A stretch of DNA of 64,000 nucleotides from Labia minor (GCA_963082975.1 OY720346.1:38033787-38097786), one strand, 5' to 3'. Shown: positions 25,308 to 37,936, numbered from the stretch's first letter. The notes: generated by a model from the letters alone, not told the origin. Numbers and translations are program-made.

Positions 25308-25758
25308 CGAAGGCAGGTCAATTTTTGAATTTCCTTTCTCTTAAATAAAATGGCAACACAGCTGATTCTTGTTGAAATTTGAACCAGCTGGGTCTTATAG
25401 TTTTTATTTGACATTCATTAATAGCAGAGACCTCGTGAGAAGAAAATGGAAAAAAGAGAATTTTCATGAAAAAATCCATGAATTGGGATTCGAATTGCTC
25501 CCTCATCCTCCCTATTCTCCGTATTTAATCCCTGTTTCCATACCTGAAGAAATCACTCGGCGGAAAGAGATTGGACTCTAACGATGAAATCATCTTTCAA
25601 ACAAATACCTCTTTTGATGTCCCCGACAAATTTTATTTTTTAGAAGGGGGAAATTTTGGACGAAGTGTATATAGCTCAAAGGAGACTAGGTTAAAAAATA
25701 AAATAATTTTTTATCCAAAAACTTGTGTTTCATTCAAAAAGTCACGGACCTATCCTCT
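25308..25758 (+). mobile_element. Mariner-derived MITE, M family
   Basis: Starts CGAAGGCAGGTCA after TA (25306-25307) and ends near CCTCT before TA (25759-25760). Inside, ATGGAAAAAAGAGAATTTTC (transposase start) is followed almost at once by HELGFELLPHPPYSPY, so the central transposase is deleted in the same place as in 7307, 37450 and 61439. Downstream, SNDEIIFQTNTSFDVPDKF is the family's C-terminal region in a second frame. Right terminus shortened. Confidence 0.87.
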
Positions 25759-27148
25759 TATGTTACAGTCACTCATAAATAGTAAATATATTTTTGTTGA
25801 ATATTAAATCAAAATTCTAGTGTTACAGAAATTGGAAAATATTTGAGTTTTTATACAAATTTCTTTAACAAAGGAAGAAAGTAAATTCACTCTATCCAAT
25901 CAATATATTATTTTGAACACTCTAAACTCTAAAATATTATTTTTATCCTAAAATTTATTTATTTATTTTTTTATTAAATATTTTAATCTTATTTTATTTA
26001 TTAACTATTTTAAGTTAAAATCAAAAGCGAATTCGACAATTATGTAAATTATATTGCATATAATTTACGTTGTTAATTTAGATAAGGGATGTTATTATCT
26101 GTGAGAGCTATTAAAGATGAGATGGTAGAAATGTTTTCATATCCATTCTCTGATCTACTGGAAAATACATAAGGATAATGTGAAATCTCCACTGTATCTT
26201 TCTTTTTTTTATTTTCTTCCGTAGAAGGTAATTTGATCAACTCCATTTTGATTAAACAAACCCCACAAACTCATACACATACACACACACACCTACTTAA
26301 TATTGTCATCTGTTTATTTCAGCGGTGAACACGAATGGACGTGTCCATTATTTAAGGGTTACGAGAGCCATAATATAATAATAAAACACCGTCATATTAA
26401 CTTAATCCTTTTGCTAATGTTAGATGTGACAATTTCGCCGAGTAATGGTTTGTATTTGCTTTCGTTAATCCGTAAACGCGTGATCTTTAATAGTGTGTAG
26501 TAATGAACCCCTCACCCTTCACCCCACCCCCCCCCCCTCTCATCAATACACCAACCTACTCTGATGATGGTGCTGAAAACGGTGGTGCAGAATTAAACGT
26601 CACATTGTTTATCTCTGGAATAGGTTCAATCCGGACATGGTTGAAGAGGGGTGAGGGGGGAAGAGAAGGAGGTGGTGATGTGAGGGTGGATTGGAGAGGC
26701 GCAGGGTGAATGCGAATCTGAAACCAGTCAGGAAATTGAACCGTCACTATTTCAATTTGGCCCGAGTTTCTTCTTCACCTTGCGATTAGTTATTTACTAC
26801 TGAAGATGTTGGCCTAAGACGAGACAAAGAATACACAAAAACAAATAAAAAAAAATAGTTTAAATTAAAATTTATTAGTTTTTGATTTATCAAAAATAGA
26901 TAGTATACCATCTAATATCAAGAGTACTTATTAGTATTTTTATTTAATTAATGAATAATATATTAAAATGTTAAAACAATAATGCATAATTGAATGAAGG
27001 AATTTAGGAAAACTTATAAATTCACACCCATTCATGTCACATATCAGGTTATTCATTAATTATTAATTACCCTTCTCTTTCTCTCTAAATAAACAAAAAG
27101 CTCCTATATATATATATATATATATAGGTATATATATATGTACTAGAG
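25759..27148. other. Unique DNA with islands at 26300-26760
   Basis: At 26300-26490 the sequence is complex (GTGAACACGAATGGACGTG, GTTAATCCGTAAACGCGTGA), with a 65-codon frame lacking homology that I can name. A C-run follows at 26527-26538, then a G/A-rich segment to about 26710. Frames on both strands there (26503-26709 and 26556-26747) mirror each other and reflect composition. Candidate regulatory DNA. Confidence 0.4.
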
Positions 27149-27381
27149 CAGGGATGAGCAACCCGCGGCCCGCGGGCCGCATGCGGCCCTTTAAATGTTT
27201 TTCTGCGGCCCGCCGAGCATTTCTAAAATAGAATTTTATTATTCGTCTCGATTATTTATAAACAATATTATAATGTTTATTAGTATATATATAAAGCTTT
27301 GTAAATTGTTAGTAAGTGCGGCCCGCCACAAAATTTTAAAATTTTAATTGGCCCGTGGTTTAAAAAGGTTGCTCACCCCTG
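27149..27381. mobile_element. hAT MITE with intact 8-bp target duplication
   Basis: A 233-bp element starting CAGGGATGAGCAACC and ending GGTTGCTCACCCCTG, an imperfect ~15-bp terminal inverted repeat. It has the GCGGCCCGCGGGCCGCATGC subterminal block seen in many non-autonomous hAT elements. The perfect 8-bp duplication TACTAGAG flanks it (27141-27148 and 27382-27389), as expected for hAT transposase. No coding capacity. Confidence 0.93.
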
Positions 27382-27389
27382 TACTAGAG

Positions 27390-29535
27390 CTTCTCAGACC
27401 GCCTTTGCGCTCTTCGCACCTAGAGAGGGAACTCTGCCCCCTGAACCTCCAAAGTAATACATAGTATATGGTTGAAAGTCTGTATGCAAAAGATTTTAAT
27501 TCAATTAAAACATGCATTTTGTGTTCTTATTTAAAGAATAGTGAAAAGACCCTATCCATTAAATTAATCAAATTAACTTGTTGATTTGATTTGATTCAAT
27601 ACAAATTGAAATCATGTTTTTTATTTTTTATCTGTCATGGTGGCGTTGACAAATGAACACATTTAAATTTTATATTCAGTGTCAGAAATGAATGAATGCA
27701 ATGAATTAACTTCTCAACTGAGCCACCAGAGGCGCCACATGGAGTGTTTATTATTCATACAGTCGTAGAAATATCTAGGTTGTTATATATATATATATAT
27801 ATATATATAAATTCTGGTGGTAATTTTATTAATATTCTTAGAGAATCTTTGTATTTAGATCTCCTGTCTGCATTTAATAAACAACATTCATTGTATGTTT
27901 TTTCTGATATCATTTTTGCTTTTATTAATAATTCTTAGCTTGAATATTACATTTGCGTACACTTGTCCCATTTATTAAATTTGCAATTCAATCCATCTCC
28001 CATTGATTGACATGGATAGAAGCCAAATTTCAACTACACATACATTTAATAATAAAAAAATACATGTATCGTTCTTTCAATTGAGTTCAATCTATACAAT
28101 TAATATGAAAAATAAATTGTCACTTCCTTGATATTCTGATGTTTGTATTCTATGTTGCAGTTCACATGGGAAACTGATGCGTGTGAAATTTTATAATTGC
28201 AAAATTTAATTGGAAATGGAAATATTTCTACAGTTAATAAAATTCATGATGTATATTATATATATTTGAGTATATTATATTTATTATATGTATGGTATAT
28301 TTATCATTTATCTGACATCCTATTTTTTTAAATTTTGCTTATTTTTTTATAAGCCTATTGGTATCTCTGAGTATATTTCATTTCATTCATCAAACAAGAT
28401 ATTTTAATTTATTAAATCAACGTTTTAATTTTAATTAACATACATAACCATGAATTTACCCTTTGAGCTACGATTGAATGAATTTTTTTTAAAAAATAGA
28501 ATATTTATTACAATTAAAATAAATTTGTTAATTTACACAAATTCCCAAACATATTATGTCTATCCATGGTGTGTGCTCAAGGATAAATAAATGAATTCAC
28601 TTTTGAATATAATACAAATTTATTTTTAATTTTATCAAAATTAAATTTAAAATGAACAATTTGAAAAAGTTGGATTATTTTTGAAAAAATATAGTTGCAC
28701 TGTGACAAGGTTGCCCTTTCTAAATCCTTAATCCTTTCAAATGCTGAATATATTATACCAGGGGAAGAGAAATTCTATCTATTAATGATGAATAAATATT
28801 CGTTCACTCTATCCATCATTTGATGTCCGATTGTAATCTTGAGAATGGTTTTTCGAAACATTACCTACCTCTCTCATTTTTTCCCACAAAGTTATAAATA
28901 AACAAATAAATAAATAAAAAACGAAAAAGAAAGAGTTTAAACCCTAGCGGATTGTATTTTTTTTTTGACGATTGTCAAGTTTGGGAAAGTAAATCCAAGT
29001 AGAAAGTTCTTTGTTTAGTAATAAATTTATGCAAATAATTCTCATTAAAGAGAAAAATCTTTAAAATTGTATACTGTCGCTTTTTTATGTTATTTTCATG
29101 AATAGAGTTAAATTTATTGGATGAAAAATAAATAATAAAATTAAATTAAATTAATTAAAATTCGATTTATCATTTATGATTTTCTTTCGTTTTTTAATGT
29201 CTTCTGATTAATTTATTTAATCTTCTAATATCAGACCGATAAATATTTTTCTAGTTTAATATAAATGTTAAAATCTTATGAAAAGATCTATAACTTTGAT
29301 GGTTTCTTAACTACATAGAGAGCATCTAATATTCTTGAGTTGTTTTCTCTCACATATAATATGGTTTGCCAGAAATAATTTTGGACCTATTTTGTTTCTA
29401 ATGGGGTAAATATTTAAAAAACAATTCCTCTTAATAAGAAATACATTCCAACATATATATATATATATATATATCATAGAAATTCCTTAATAGTTTAATT
29501 GTGTTTGATTAGATGGATTTATGGATTTATATATA
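27390..29535. other. AT-rich DNA with TA microsatellites
   Basis: TA runs near 27784 and 29455. Mixed sequence just right of the hAT element (27390-27470) is unexplained. No gene seen. Confidence 0.5.
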
Positions 29536-30176
29536 CGAGGTGTATTCAAAAGAAAAGGTTAATTTTGAATTATTTCGAAAAGTATTTATTTATTTATCAA
29601 TATCTATTTTGTCCACTTCAAAGTAATTCCCCTCAGATATAATGTACTTATGCCAGCGCTTCTTCCAATTGTCGTAGCACTTTTGAAATGCGCTTTTCGG
29701 TATGGCCATCAGCTCGATCTTTTATTCCGACTTTATCTCATCAATTGTGGCAAAACGCTTTCCTTTCATTGATTTCTTCAGTTTTAGGAATAGGAAAAAG
29801 TCGCATAGAGCCAAATCTGGTGAATATGGTGGTTTGAGCATGATTGCGGTGTTGTTTTTGGCCAAAAAATCATTAACAAGCAATGATGTGTGCATTATCG
29901 TAATGCAGAAAAAACAATAATGGAGATTTGTTTTTTCAAAATTCCGATCGTTTGAGCCGTATTGCTTCACGCAAACGTTGTATAACTTCCTTGTAATATT
30001 CCTTATTAAGACTACGACCTGTTGACAAGAACTCAAGATGTACCACGCCATTGTAATCGAAGAAAACAGTGAGCAAAAAATTCACATTTGATCGAACTTG
30101 GCGTGCTTTTTTCGATAATCGAATGTATACAGCCTTCGAAAGTTCAAAATTCACCTTTTCTTTTGGACAGACCTTG
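29536..30176 (-). mobile_element. Internally deleted mariner, F family
   Basis: Ends CGAGGTGTATTCAAAAGAAA (left) and the inverted partner of AGGTCTGTCCAAAAGAAAAG (right). Minus-strand frames give the best preserved transposase half in the window. ARQVRSNVNFLLTVFFDYNG (central catalytic Asp) and EFLSTGRSLNKEYYKEV are in one frame. FLAKNNTA, PPYSPDLALCDFFLF (last catalytic Asp) and KGKRFATIDEIKSE are in another. The N-terminal DNA-binding half is deleted just after the 5' UTR. Non-autonomous. Confidence 0.92.
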
Positions 30177-31373
30177 AATATATAACATGCGGTTGTATTA
30201 GAAACCCTAACGGTCATCTAGGTAACTTAGATACAGAAAGAGAAAATTTCTAAAAAAAGACAAAACTTAACATTGATTCTAAAAGAGGTATAAATATGAT
30301 TTAAAATTAATAAATTCTTTAAAATATTGTAAAATTGTAATAATAATTACAAATATAAAATATAGAAATTTACATTAATAGTACATATTAATATTATTTA
30401 TTTGTTTAAGTATTAGTAACTACATACTACACACCTATAATAATTATGATATTTTTCGATAATAATTTTGATGTAATCAGCTCGTTATTCGAACCGGTGC
30501 GATATAATGAATTTACGACTTACGACGAATTTTAATAAACATAACCAAACCCTTAATACTTCTAATGAAGAAATTTGGAGAAATAGCAATTTATATTATT
30601 ATCTCTAGAATAATAAATTTTTTATTAATGACTCATTTATAAGTAAGTTTAAATCAAATTGAATTGGTAATCTGAAAAAAAAATATTTCACAATTCATCA
30701 AAAATTAATTAGTATTTCTTTCATTTCAACTCTAGATGCAATTTTTAGTTTTGTTTCGTAATAGAAAAATGAATGTTTAATAAAATTAATAATTAGACAA
30801 TTGTCTGTATTTGTCTACAAGCGATTCCCTTGAGTGGTTTAATTATGAGTAATATGAATTCCCATAGAGGAAAATATTTCCCAGGAAACCACAAATTGGA
30901 TTTGGTTGCATAGTCTGGAATGATGTGCTAAAGATGGTATTACCATGGGAGCCACCCTCTTCAGCCACCCTTCTACCATCTTAGCGAATAATTAAATAAT
31001 ATGGCAAAACCCAGGGTTCCTTTATTACACCTGAAGTAGGAAACGGATAGGTAAGGCGTCGGAGATGACGCCATAGACTTTCTAAAAGGAATTATTTCCC
31101 AATGAATAAATTAAAATGATAGCTATTTGAGACAGGTAAAGGGTGTTGAAGGAGAGGCGAGGCATATTCTCCCTCCTCCATCAAATTTCTTATTCAATTT
31201 TGCAAAACGTATAATTAGATAGATAGAATTTATTCAATTCAATACTTGAATAAAGGTAATATTAATTCAAATTATTTTATTTTATATATGGGATCATTTT
31301 CATATATAAATAAATAGGTTTACGAGGAGTTAAAGAACTTTTAGTCTTAAATTAATAAAAATACTATAAAAAT
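30177..31373. other. Unique DNA with island at 30820-31160
   Basis: The island has mixed composition (AATTATGAGTAATATGAATT, GGTATTACCATGGGAGCC, GATAGGTAAGGCGTCGGAG), no repeat copy and no open frame of length. Possible enhancer or non-coding exon. Confidence 0.4.
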
Positions 31374-31761
31374 TATGCATTTGTCCCATCTTTCTTGCAG
31401 CTTCCTAAGCTGACCCGTGTTAGACTTTAAAAATTGGGTTGGGAGGTCTTACCTCATCCTGCTTACAATCCCGACCTCGCCCCATCTGATTTTTACCTGT
31501 TTGGACAACTAAAAGATTCCCTACGTGGAAAAAGATTTGCTAAAAATAAGGAAGTTAAGGAAGCGGTGATAAAGTGGCTTCGGGGTAAATCGAAAAATAT
31601 CATTGCCAAGGGAATTAGGAAGTTGCAAGAAAGATGGGACAAGTGCATGACTGTGGGGGGGGGGGGGTGATTATTATTATTGAAAAATAGCATAAAAGAA
31701 TCAAATAAATCGTTTTTGAGTTATAGCCATTTGCGTCTCTTTACTTATTGAATAACCCTTG
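31374..31761 (+). mobile_element. Mariner 3' fragment with an inverted stub
   Basis: The right end CTTTACTTATTGAATAACCC, then TTG before TA (31762-31763), is a mariner-type terminus. The left terminus is missing. Instead, 31374-31401 is an inverted copy of 31619-31648, the QERWDKCM coding segment near the transposase C-terminus. The element has therefore been rearranged into a small inverted structure. Confidence 0.8.
31431..31670 (+). pseudogene. Mariner transposase C-terminal fragment
   Basis: The open frame encodes KLGWEVLPHPAYNPDLAPSD (with the last catalytic Asp), then FYLF, RGKRFAKNKEVKEAV and LQERWDKCM, ending after a run of 12-13 G. It covers only the last quarter of a ~340-residue transposase. 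There is no ATG; a TAA lies immediately upstream. It belongs to a different lineage from the F and M elements, because the wording around the catalytic Asp (NPDLAPSDFYLF) and the terminus differ. Confidence 0.88.
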
Positions 31762-31876
31762 TATTATTGTATGAGTAGAATAGTTTCTAAATAAACTTTT
31801 TTCAGAGAAAAAAATCAGATTAACAATATTTAAATTTTGTTTTTGTAAATTTTTATAATATATAATAAAAAATTGT

Positions 31877-32128
31877 GAAAGACGCCATTGGGTAGCGAAC
31901 CTGCCTCACATTCACATGGTTCACGGTTCAAGTCCCGGGCCTGGCAAGGGATTCTCTCTAGCTGGGGTCTAGTCAACCCAGCCTCCGGGAACAACATTGG
32001 GGATCAAGAAAATTAAGGTAAAGGTTGAGAGGAACCGTTCTACTGATCAAAGGACACCTCATTGTTATAACCGACGTGATAGGCGTTGTCCTTGCGTAGG
32101 ACGTACAGTCAGAGGTTTGTTTTTTTTT
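31877..32128 (+). mobile_element. tRNA-derived SINE with intact target duplication
   Basis: A 252-bp element. The 5' part resembles a tRNA gene: an A-box-like GGGTAGCGAACCTG near 31890, then a clear B box, GGTTCAAGTCC, at 31926-31936. Both are RNA polymerase III internal promoter elements. A non-tRNA body follows, ending in a T-run. It is flanked by a perfect 13-bp duplication AATAAAAAATTGT (31864-31876 and 32129-32141), diagnostic of LINE-machinery insertion. No second copy in the window. Confidence 0.88.
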
Positions 32129-32141
32129 AATAAAAAATTGT

Positions 32142-33496
32142 ATATATTTTTAATTACAGAGTAAAATATCGTAAAAGTATGTATTTATTAAATTTAAATA
32201 AAATATCATATTAAATAATACTATAATGATGATTAAATAGAATAGAGAAATATTAATTAATATTTTTTTATTAATACAGTTAATCATTTAGTAATATTTA
32301 CTTTATTAATTGTTTATAAGACTTTGGAATCTATCTATGCCACACTTTTGATTAATTAATTTGTTTAATATATACGATATATAGGATTTGAAATTTTATT
32401 CTCGAGTTCTATACTTATCTTTAAACTACATTTTGATTTTCAACCATTTTATAAAATTCTTTAAAAATAAATATTAACAAGATAATCAAAACTTGGTGTT
32501 TATGGCAGAGAAGGCTCAAAACTCAAACATTAAAAGAAATCTTTTTAAAAATTCTTACTAAATTTTTCAAAATTACTTTTTATTTAAAATTTAAAGTAAT
32601 ATATAAATATATTATTAGAGATTTTTGTAAAAAAATATTTTTTTAAGGTGAGTTCAGACGTTTAGAGAAAGGTATGTCTAAGATCATCTTACATCATCCA
32701 TATTTGTTTCAAATTAATAAATAAATTTAGAAAAATGTAATAAATATTATAGAAAGAATATCAATTTTATGAATACCGTATCCAAAAATAATTATTATAA
32801 TTTGACAATCTTACGATATTGATATAAAGTAAACATATAAAAATGATTATTTAATCACACACACACACAAAAATATAAAAAAACATTAAAAATTCATTAA
32901 ATTGAAGAGATTTGGTTTACGTGATATTTTTACTATTAGTATCAGTAATATCAGGAGATAAATTTCAATAAAATGATATCCATGAACAGCCTAAATTACA
33001 AATCGAATAAAAGACATACAACATGCTGTACAAAATTATTAATCAAATAATTATTATCACTCACCCCAACCTTTCATAACGTAGATGAAACACTCAATTA
33101 ACCAATGCTTTTTTTTCCACTTACTATTTGAGTTAAACACACACTCTTAATGTGTGGACACGCCTACACAATAAAATTTCAAAGAAATAATTTACGAATA
33201 AAAATAAAAATTCATATAAGCGCTCATAATTATGAAAGTTTTCTGAGTCATATATTTTTGTTTCGAAATATTTAATGAATTGCATTTGAATAAATTACAA
33301 AATATATATTATATTATGCGACATTTTTTAAGTTATTTTCTTATTTTTGATTAATGGAAATTTATTATGAATATGAAATTTTGTGTGAATTTCACATGAA
33401 TATGTTTTTAAAGCTTGAATTAACTTAGGCCTCTTTCATAATTATGGGCACATATATTAAAAATTATTATATGTATAAGTATCTTTAATTACAAAA
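32142..33496. other. AT-rich DNA, nothing recognised
   Basis: A/T-dominated with a short AC run near 32860. No coding, repeat or RNA signal. Confidence 0.55.
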
Positions 33497-33530
33497 TTAG
33501 GTTGGTGCAAATCAAATTGGGCAAATTATT
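33497..33530 (+). mobile_element. Solo mariner terminal repeat
   Basis: TTAGGTTGGTGCAAATCAAA closely resembles the terminal inverted repeat of classic mariners (TTAGGTTGGTGCAAAAGTAA type). No transposase or second end is nearby, so only a fragment remains. Confidence 0.5.
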
Positions 33531-33620
33531 TATTTTGACTTGATCAAATTTAAATTGGAATTCAAGTTTTGACTTCTGGACTAAGCTTTTGAACATTTCG
33601 TACTAAGCTTCTAAAAAAAA

Positions 33621-34256
33621 AATAAGTTGACCTGTGGCCAGGTCCGGACCGACCGACGGTTTGAAGTAAATGAATTTCCAGCTACAGAAACAATTTCAAA
33701 TAATTTTAATATATCTATTAATGTAATAAAAAACAGATATGGATACATAAATAATAAATATAAACACTTTTAATTTTATTTTATTTATAATATATATGCA
33801 AGACCAGGCTGTGACGTCATGAATGGCTGGATGACGTCATATAATTTTAAATCAAGAAAAAACTAATAAATATGATTTTTCTCGAGGATAAAACCAATAC
33901 AAAGTGCATGATTCGTGGTGATATATAAAAAAATCTCCTTTGGTGTGAAAATAACCCTTTCCTTCCTATCGTCGATCGCTAATACTACCACTTCAGGTTT
34001 CCGGAATTGCACCAAAAGTTGATCAATTCATCCCACTGATGCATTAAGTAAATATACCAAATTTCATCAAAATCGGTTGAGCCGTTCAGGCTGTACACAT
34101 CTATACGGACGGACAGACGGACGGACGGACGGACAGAATCATGCTAAAAATACTTTTTTCTGTTAAGAAAATGCATGATTCGTGGAGATATGTAAAAATC
34201 TCCACATGTGAAATTTGGAGTGAAAACAATACCTCCCTTACTATCGTCGGTCGGTA
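33621..34256 (-). repeat. Family A repeat, full length
   Basis: Reverse copy with AATAAGTTGACCTGTGGCCA at the left and CTATCGTCGGTCGGTA at the right. The minisatellite is CGGACGGACAGACGGACGGA and onward (34106-34136), longer than in 5372. Confidence 0.92.
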
Positions 34257-34394
34257 AAAAAGGTAAACCGTTTGTCCCAGTTTGGTGTTTTCGAAATATG
34301 GTCACTCTAATTAAGGAAGGGGGAACCGCGGAAAAAAGAACCTCTCTCTTAACATATTTGGAGAAACGATCTTGGAAAAGCTAATATACTACTA

Positions 34395-34503
34395 ATCTAT
34401 CTACCTATCTCAGTGGCTTGACGGAACTCGCAAGTGCTTGGCTGCAGCAATCAAATTTCTCCAAGTGTCCCTATCCTGAACCACAACCATCCAACTTCTA
34501 TCC
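34395..34503 (-). mobile_element. LINE 3' end, cut by assembly gap
   Basis: Reverse copy of the LINE end family: tail ATCTATCTACCTATCTCAG, then the complement of GTTGTGGTTCAGGATAGGGA and so on. The upstream part should lie in the N run; the sequence right of the gap (34704 on) does not look like the family. Confidence 0.8.
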
Positions 34504-34703
34504 NNNNNNNNNNNNNNNNNNNNNNNNNNNNNNNNNNNNNNNNNNNNNNNNNNNNNNNNNNNNNNNNNNNNNNNNNNNNNNNNNNNNNNNNNNNNNNNNN
34601 NNNNNNNNNNNNNNNNNNNNNNNNNNNNNNNNNNNNNNNNNNNNNNNNNNNNNNNNNNNNNNNNNNNNNNNNNNNNNNNNNNNNNNNNNNNNNNNNNNNN
34701 NNN
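34504..34703. other. Assembly gap (200 N)
   Basis: Exactly 200 N, probably a nominal gap size. Open frames reported across it are not real. Confidence 0.98.
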
Positions 34704-35731
34704 ATCAAATTACAAGTCGAAAATATTCCAAATAGAATATGTGACGGATTTCATAAATCATTTAATTTATTTAGAATTAATTTAAATCAGTCAAATGAAT
34801 AGAAAGATAAAATGTCACGATGATTTTTGTCAATAGATAGATAAAACATACCGGAAATGAGGGCGAATGTAGAATATATATTATATTTTAAAGGGATAAT
34901 TGGTTTTTGTACAAATTTTATTGGTAAGATCTATTTAGATAGTTGCTGATAGGAGGATTAATTCGAAAAATAAATTTCATCCCCTAAGACGATGTGACTC
35001 AACATATCACGAGTCATTTAATTTTACTCGTTCATTTCGAAAATTGTTGTGACTCATCCAGAGTTTAATGGGGGGAGGTTGGATTGGTTCCTCTCAAAAG
35101 CAAATGAAATCTCCATGGGATTGCATATCCGACAAAAAAAATGCAATTATTTAGGATTTTAAGTATAATGATAAGATTAAGATAAAAATTAAATATGAAA
35201 AGAGATCCATTTTCTCAAATTCAATTATTAACGGATTAAATACTCAGAGGTTTTCATATAAATATAAATATCAGTAAAAATGTTTATAATTTATATTTAA
35301 ATGAGTTTCTTCCTTTATAGGGAGGAATATTTTAACCTTTCATCATATCATATATTTACATATCGGAAAAATAAGAGACAATCTTTTTTTTTCTTATTTA
35401 TAGAATTTTATAATATAAAAATAAAATTTAAAAAAATTCTTATTTCATTTAATCTTAGGTGAAATGATAAAGAAGTTGTAAATAAAAAGAAAAAAAAGAT
35501 CTTTATTTGATTTTAGAATAAATTTCAATTATATTAAAAAATGTTTCTATTTGATTCATTTGAGACATATTAAACATACATACTATATATTTATACTCAA
35601 ATAGACTGGTTTAAAAAAATTTAAGATATTAAACATATAAGTAATTTATCAATTTAATGATGAGGAAAAAAAGGATTCAATTTTTATGTTATATTTTAAT
35701 TTTAATAGAAAGATTTTTATCTTTAACTTTA
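34704..35731. other. AT-rich DNA, nothing firm
   Basis: A mixed patch at 34960-35120 has no repeat or coding support; the rest is A/T-rich. Confidence 0.5.
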
Positions 35732-36665
35732 TCTATATATACAAAAAATTGATCAGAATTTAAAATTTTTTGCATATCTTCACATTTCATGACCGCTAGA
35801 ATCCAAAAGTGACTAGAATTTTTCATGTCTGTCTGTATGTCTTTCGAAAAATTGTGACGATATAGACTCAAAATTGACTAAACCAATTATTATGAAATTA
35901 CATCGCAATATTCTTCTATACCTCTATTTGAACATAGGCTAAAAATATGATTTTTTAGACAAATGATATAATTGAGTTGTTTTAAATTTTTGTCTTTTGA
36001 ATATTGGGTAAATACTATTATTAAACTACTATTAAAAGTTATTTTTGATATGATATATTATTAAAAAAAATAATATTAAATTGAATAATATATAAATTTA
36101 AAAATTAGAATATTTGAATTTGTTTAAATTTTAACATATGAATAAAATAGAAAATCAACCTGCTATTAAATTCAAAAATATGAGTTCAATAATAATACTT
36201 TGAAATTTTAATATTTAATTAATATAATATGAAATACAAGTATTATTTGATTATTATTTCTCATGAAACTTGTATAGGTAAATGAATTGGACTGGGATAG
36301 CACTCGACTTATAATTTTTCTTAATCTTAGGTGAAAATCAATGAAGATTAAGTTCAAATTGCACATTAGATTAAATCTATTCTCGCTAATTTTCAATATT
36401 TCTGCTTATTTGTTATTATGGCTCACAAGTTTTAATTAAATCCTTTATATTTTATATCAATTAAAATTAAACAAATAAATATTTGAATTTATTTAAATGT
36501 TGTATAGTTGTGGGGAGACCCAAATAAGTTATAAAAGTTGGCTTTAGTTTTATAAATAAAATAAATTTTCATTTCTTCATTTATTAAATGGATACTTTCA
36601 ATAAAATAATACGTATTACTTCGGGGGTACAGGGGGGCAGAGCCTTCGGCGCCCTTTGCAGCTAG
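35732..36665 (+). mobile_element. Non-autonomous Helitron
   Basis: Starts A|TCTATATATAC and ends with a GC-rich stretch (GGGGGTACAGGGGGGC) and GCAGCTAG|T, matching Helitron termini (5' TC, 3' CTRR before T, no target duplication). Internal ATGAAATTACATCGCAATAT near 35891 recurs in the element starting at 41588, and the CGGGGGTACAGGGGG end recurs at 46308. About 930 bp with no Rep/helicase coding, so mobilised by an absent autonomous partner. Confidence 0.75.
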
Positions 36666-37449
36666 TTTATAAATAAAGTTAGTTAGTTGATTTTCATCTA
36701 TTCATATGAATGTTTAGCTCTCTCACGAAATTTAATAAGTGAATGATAGTATCATCAGAAGAATGTCGGTGTAATTGAATATAATTTCTAATTTTATATA
36801 TATATATATATATATACGATATTGTTATGAATTATAAATCCATCAAAAACAGTCATATCCTCATTTTTTAACGTATCATATAACTTTTTAATGAGATCAT
36901 CTCATGAATTTTTTAATTAGATACTACAAAGAGGTGTCAAATAAAAAAAGCACTAAATTTATTTATTTATTCTCATTTATATATTTAAAAATAATGAAAC
37001 AGAGGTGCTATTATTCGGAAGGGATTAATATGACTCTTCTTTGAGTAGCTTTTTTTATATTTTTATTTTTGATATTAAAGGAATAGAAAAATAATTCTAG
37101 AAAAGTCTTAAAAGAATTAAATTACACCTATTTATTTAAATTTAAGAAAATGACAAAAAATCGATAAATAAAAACAAACTTGCTGAATAAACAAATACCA
37201 AAATAAACCATATCTGGATTTGCTTTTTTTTTATTTTGTCACTGAATCATTTAAAATCAGCATCACAGCTCATTTATTTTAATATCGTATAAATATAAGT
37301 ATATGGTATATCATTCTTCTTTTTCGTCAAACTTTTTCCATCAATTTCCTCTATCAAATTTATTTATCTTTTTGCATGATACTTAAATCATTTCACTACT
37401 TAATTTCACTAAATTATCAATATTTTAGGATACGAAAGATTATTTATTA
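36666..37449. other. AT-rich DNA with TA run
   Basis: TA microsatellite at about 36799-36817; no gene or shared repeat found. Confidence 0.5.
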
Positions 37450-37934
37450 CGAGGTCAGGTCATTAAGTCCGTGACTTTATAAATTTCCAGTCTCTTAAAT
37501 GAAATGGTAACACTGTTGTTGTCAGCAGACAACTATCAGCTGACTCCTGCAGAAATTCCAACCGGCTGGGTCTTTTAGTTTGACGTCCATTAATAGCAGA
37601 TACCTAGTGATTTGAGAAGAAAATGGAAAAAAGTGAAATTCTATGAAAATCCATGAATTGGGATACGAATTGCTTCGTCATCTACCATATTCTCCTGATT
37701 TAGCAACGAGTTTTTGTTCACAAACCTGAAGAAATTGGTCGCGGAATAGAAATGAGAATCCAACGATGAAATCATCTCACATTTTAATACCCTCAACTAA
37801 TCTTATTTTTTGGAAGTGATAAAAAATTGGAGAACCGTTGGTCGAAGTGTATCGAGCTCAAAGGAGAGTGAGTACGTTGCAAAATAAAATATATTTTTAT
37901 TCCAAAAGTCACGGACTTATTGACCAGCCATAGT
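37450..37934 (+). mobile_element. Mariner-derived MITE, M family
   Basis: 485 bp between TA (37448-37449) and TA (37935-37936). Ends CGAGGTCAGGTCATTAAGTC and the inverted partner ending GACCAGCCATAG. The interior has the 5' UTR, ATGGAAAAAAGTGAAATTCT (transposase start), a jump to HELGYELLRHLPYSPDLA, and the SNDEIIS- and KCIEL-like C-terminal codons in shifted frames. The best preserved member of the four. Confidence 0.9.
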
Positions 37935-37936
37935 AT

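Noticed and set aside
26503..26747. Facing 63- and 68-codon frames rich in Pro or Gly
   Set aside because: Purine/pyrimidine-skewed sequence opens both strands; no domain seen.
34418..34802. Open frames of 85-122 codons
   Set aside because: They run through the 200-N assembly gap; the residues are unknown and the flanks are a LINE 3' end and AT-rich DNA.
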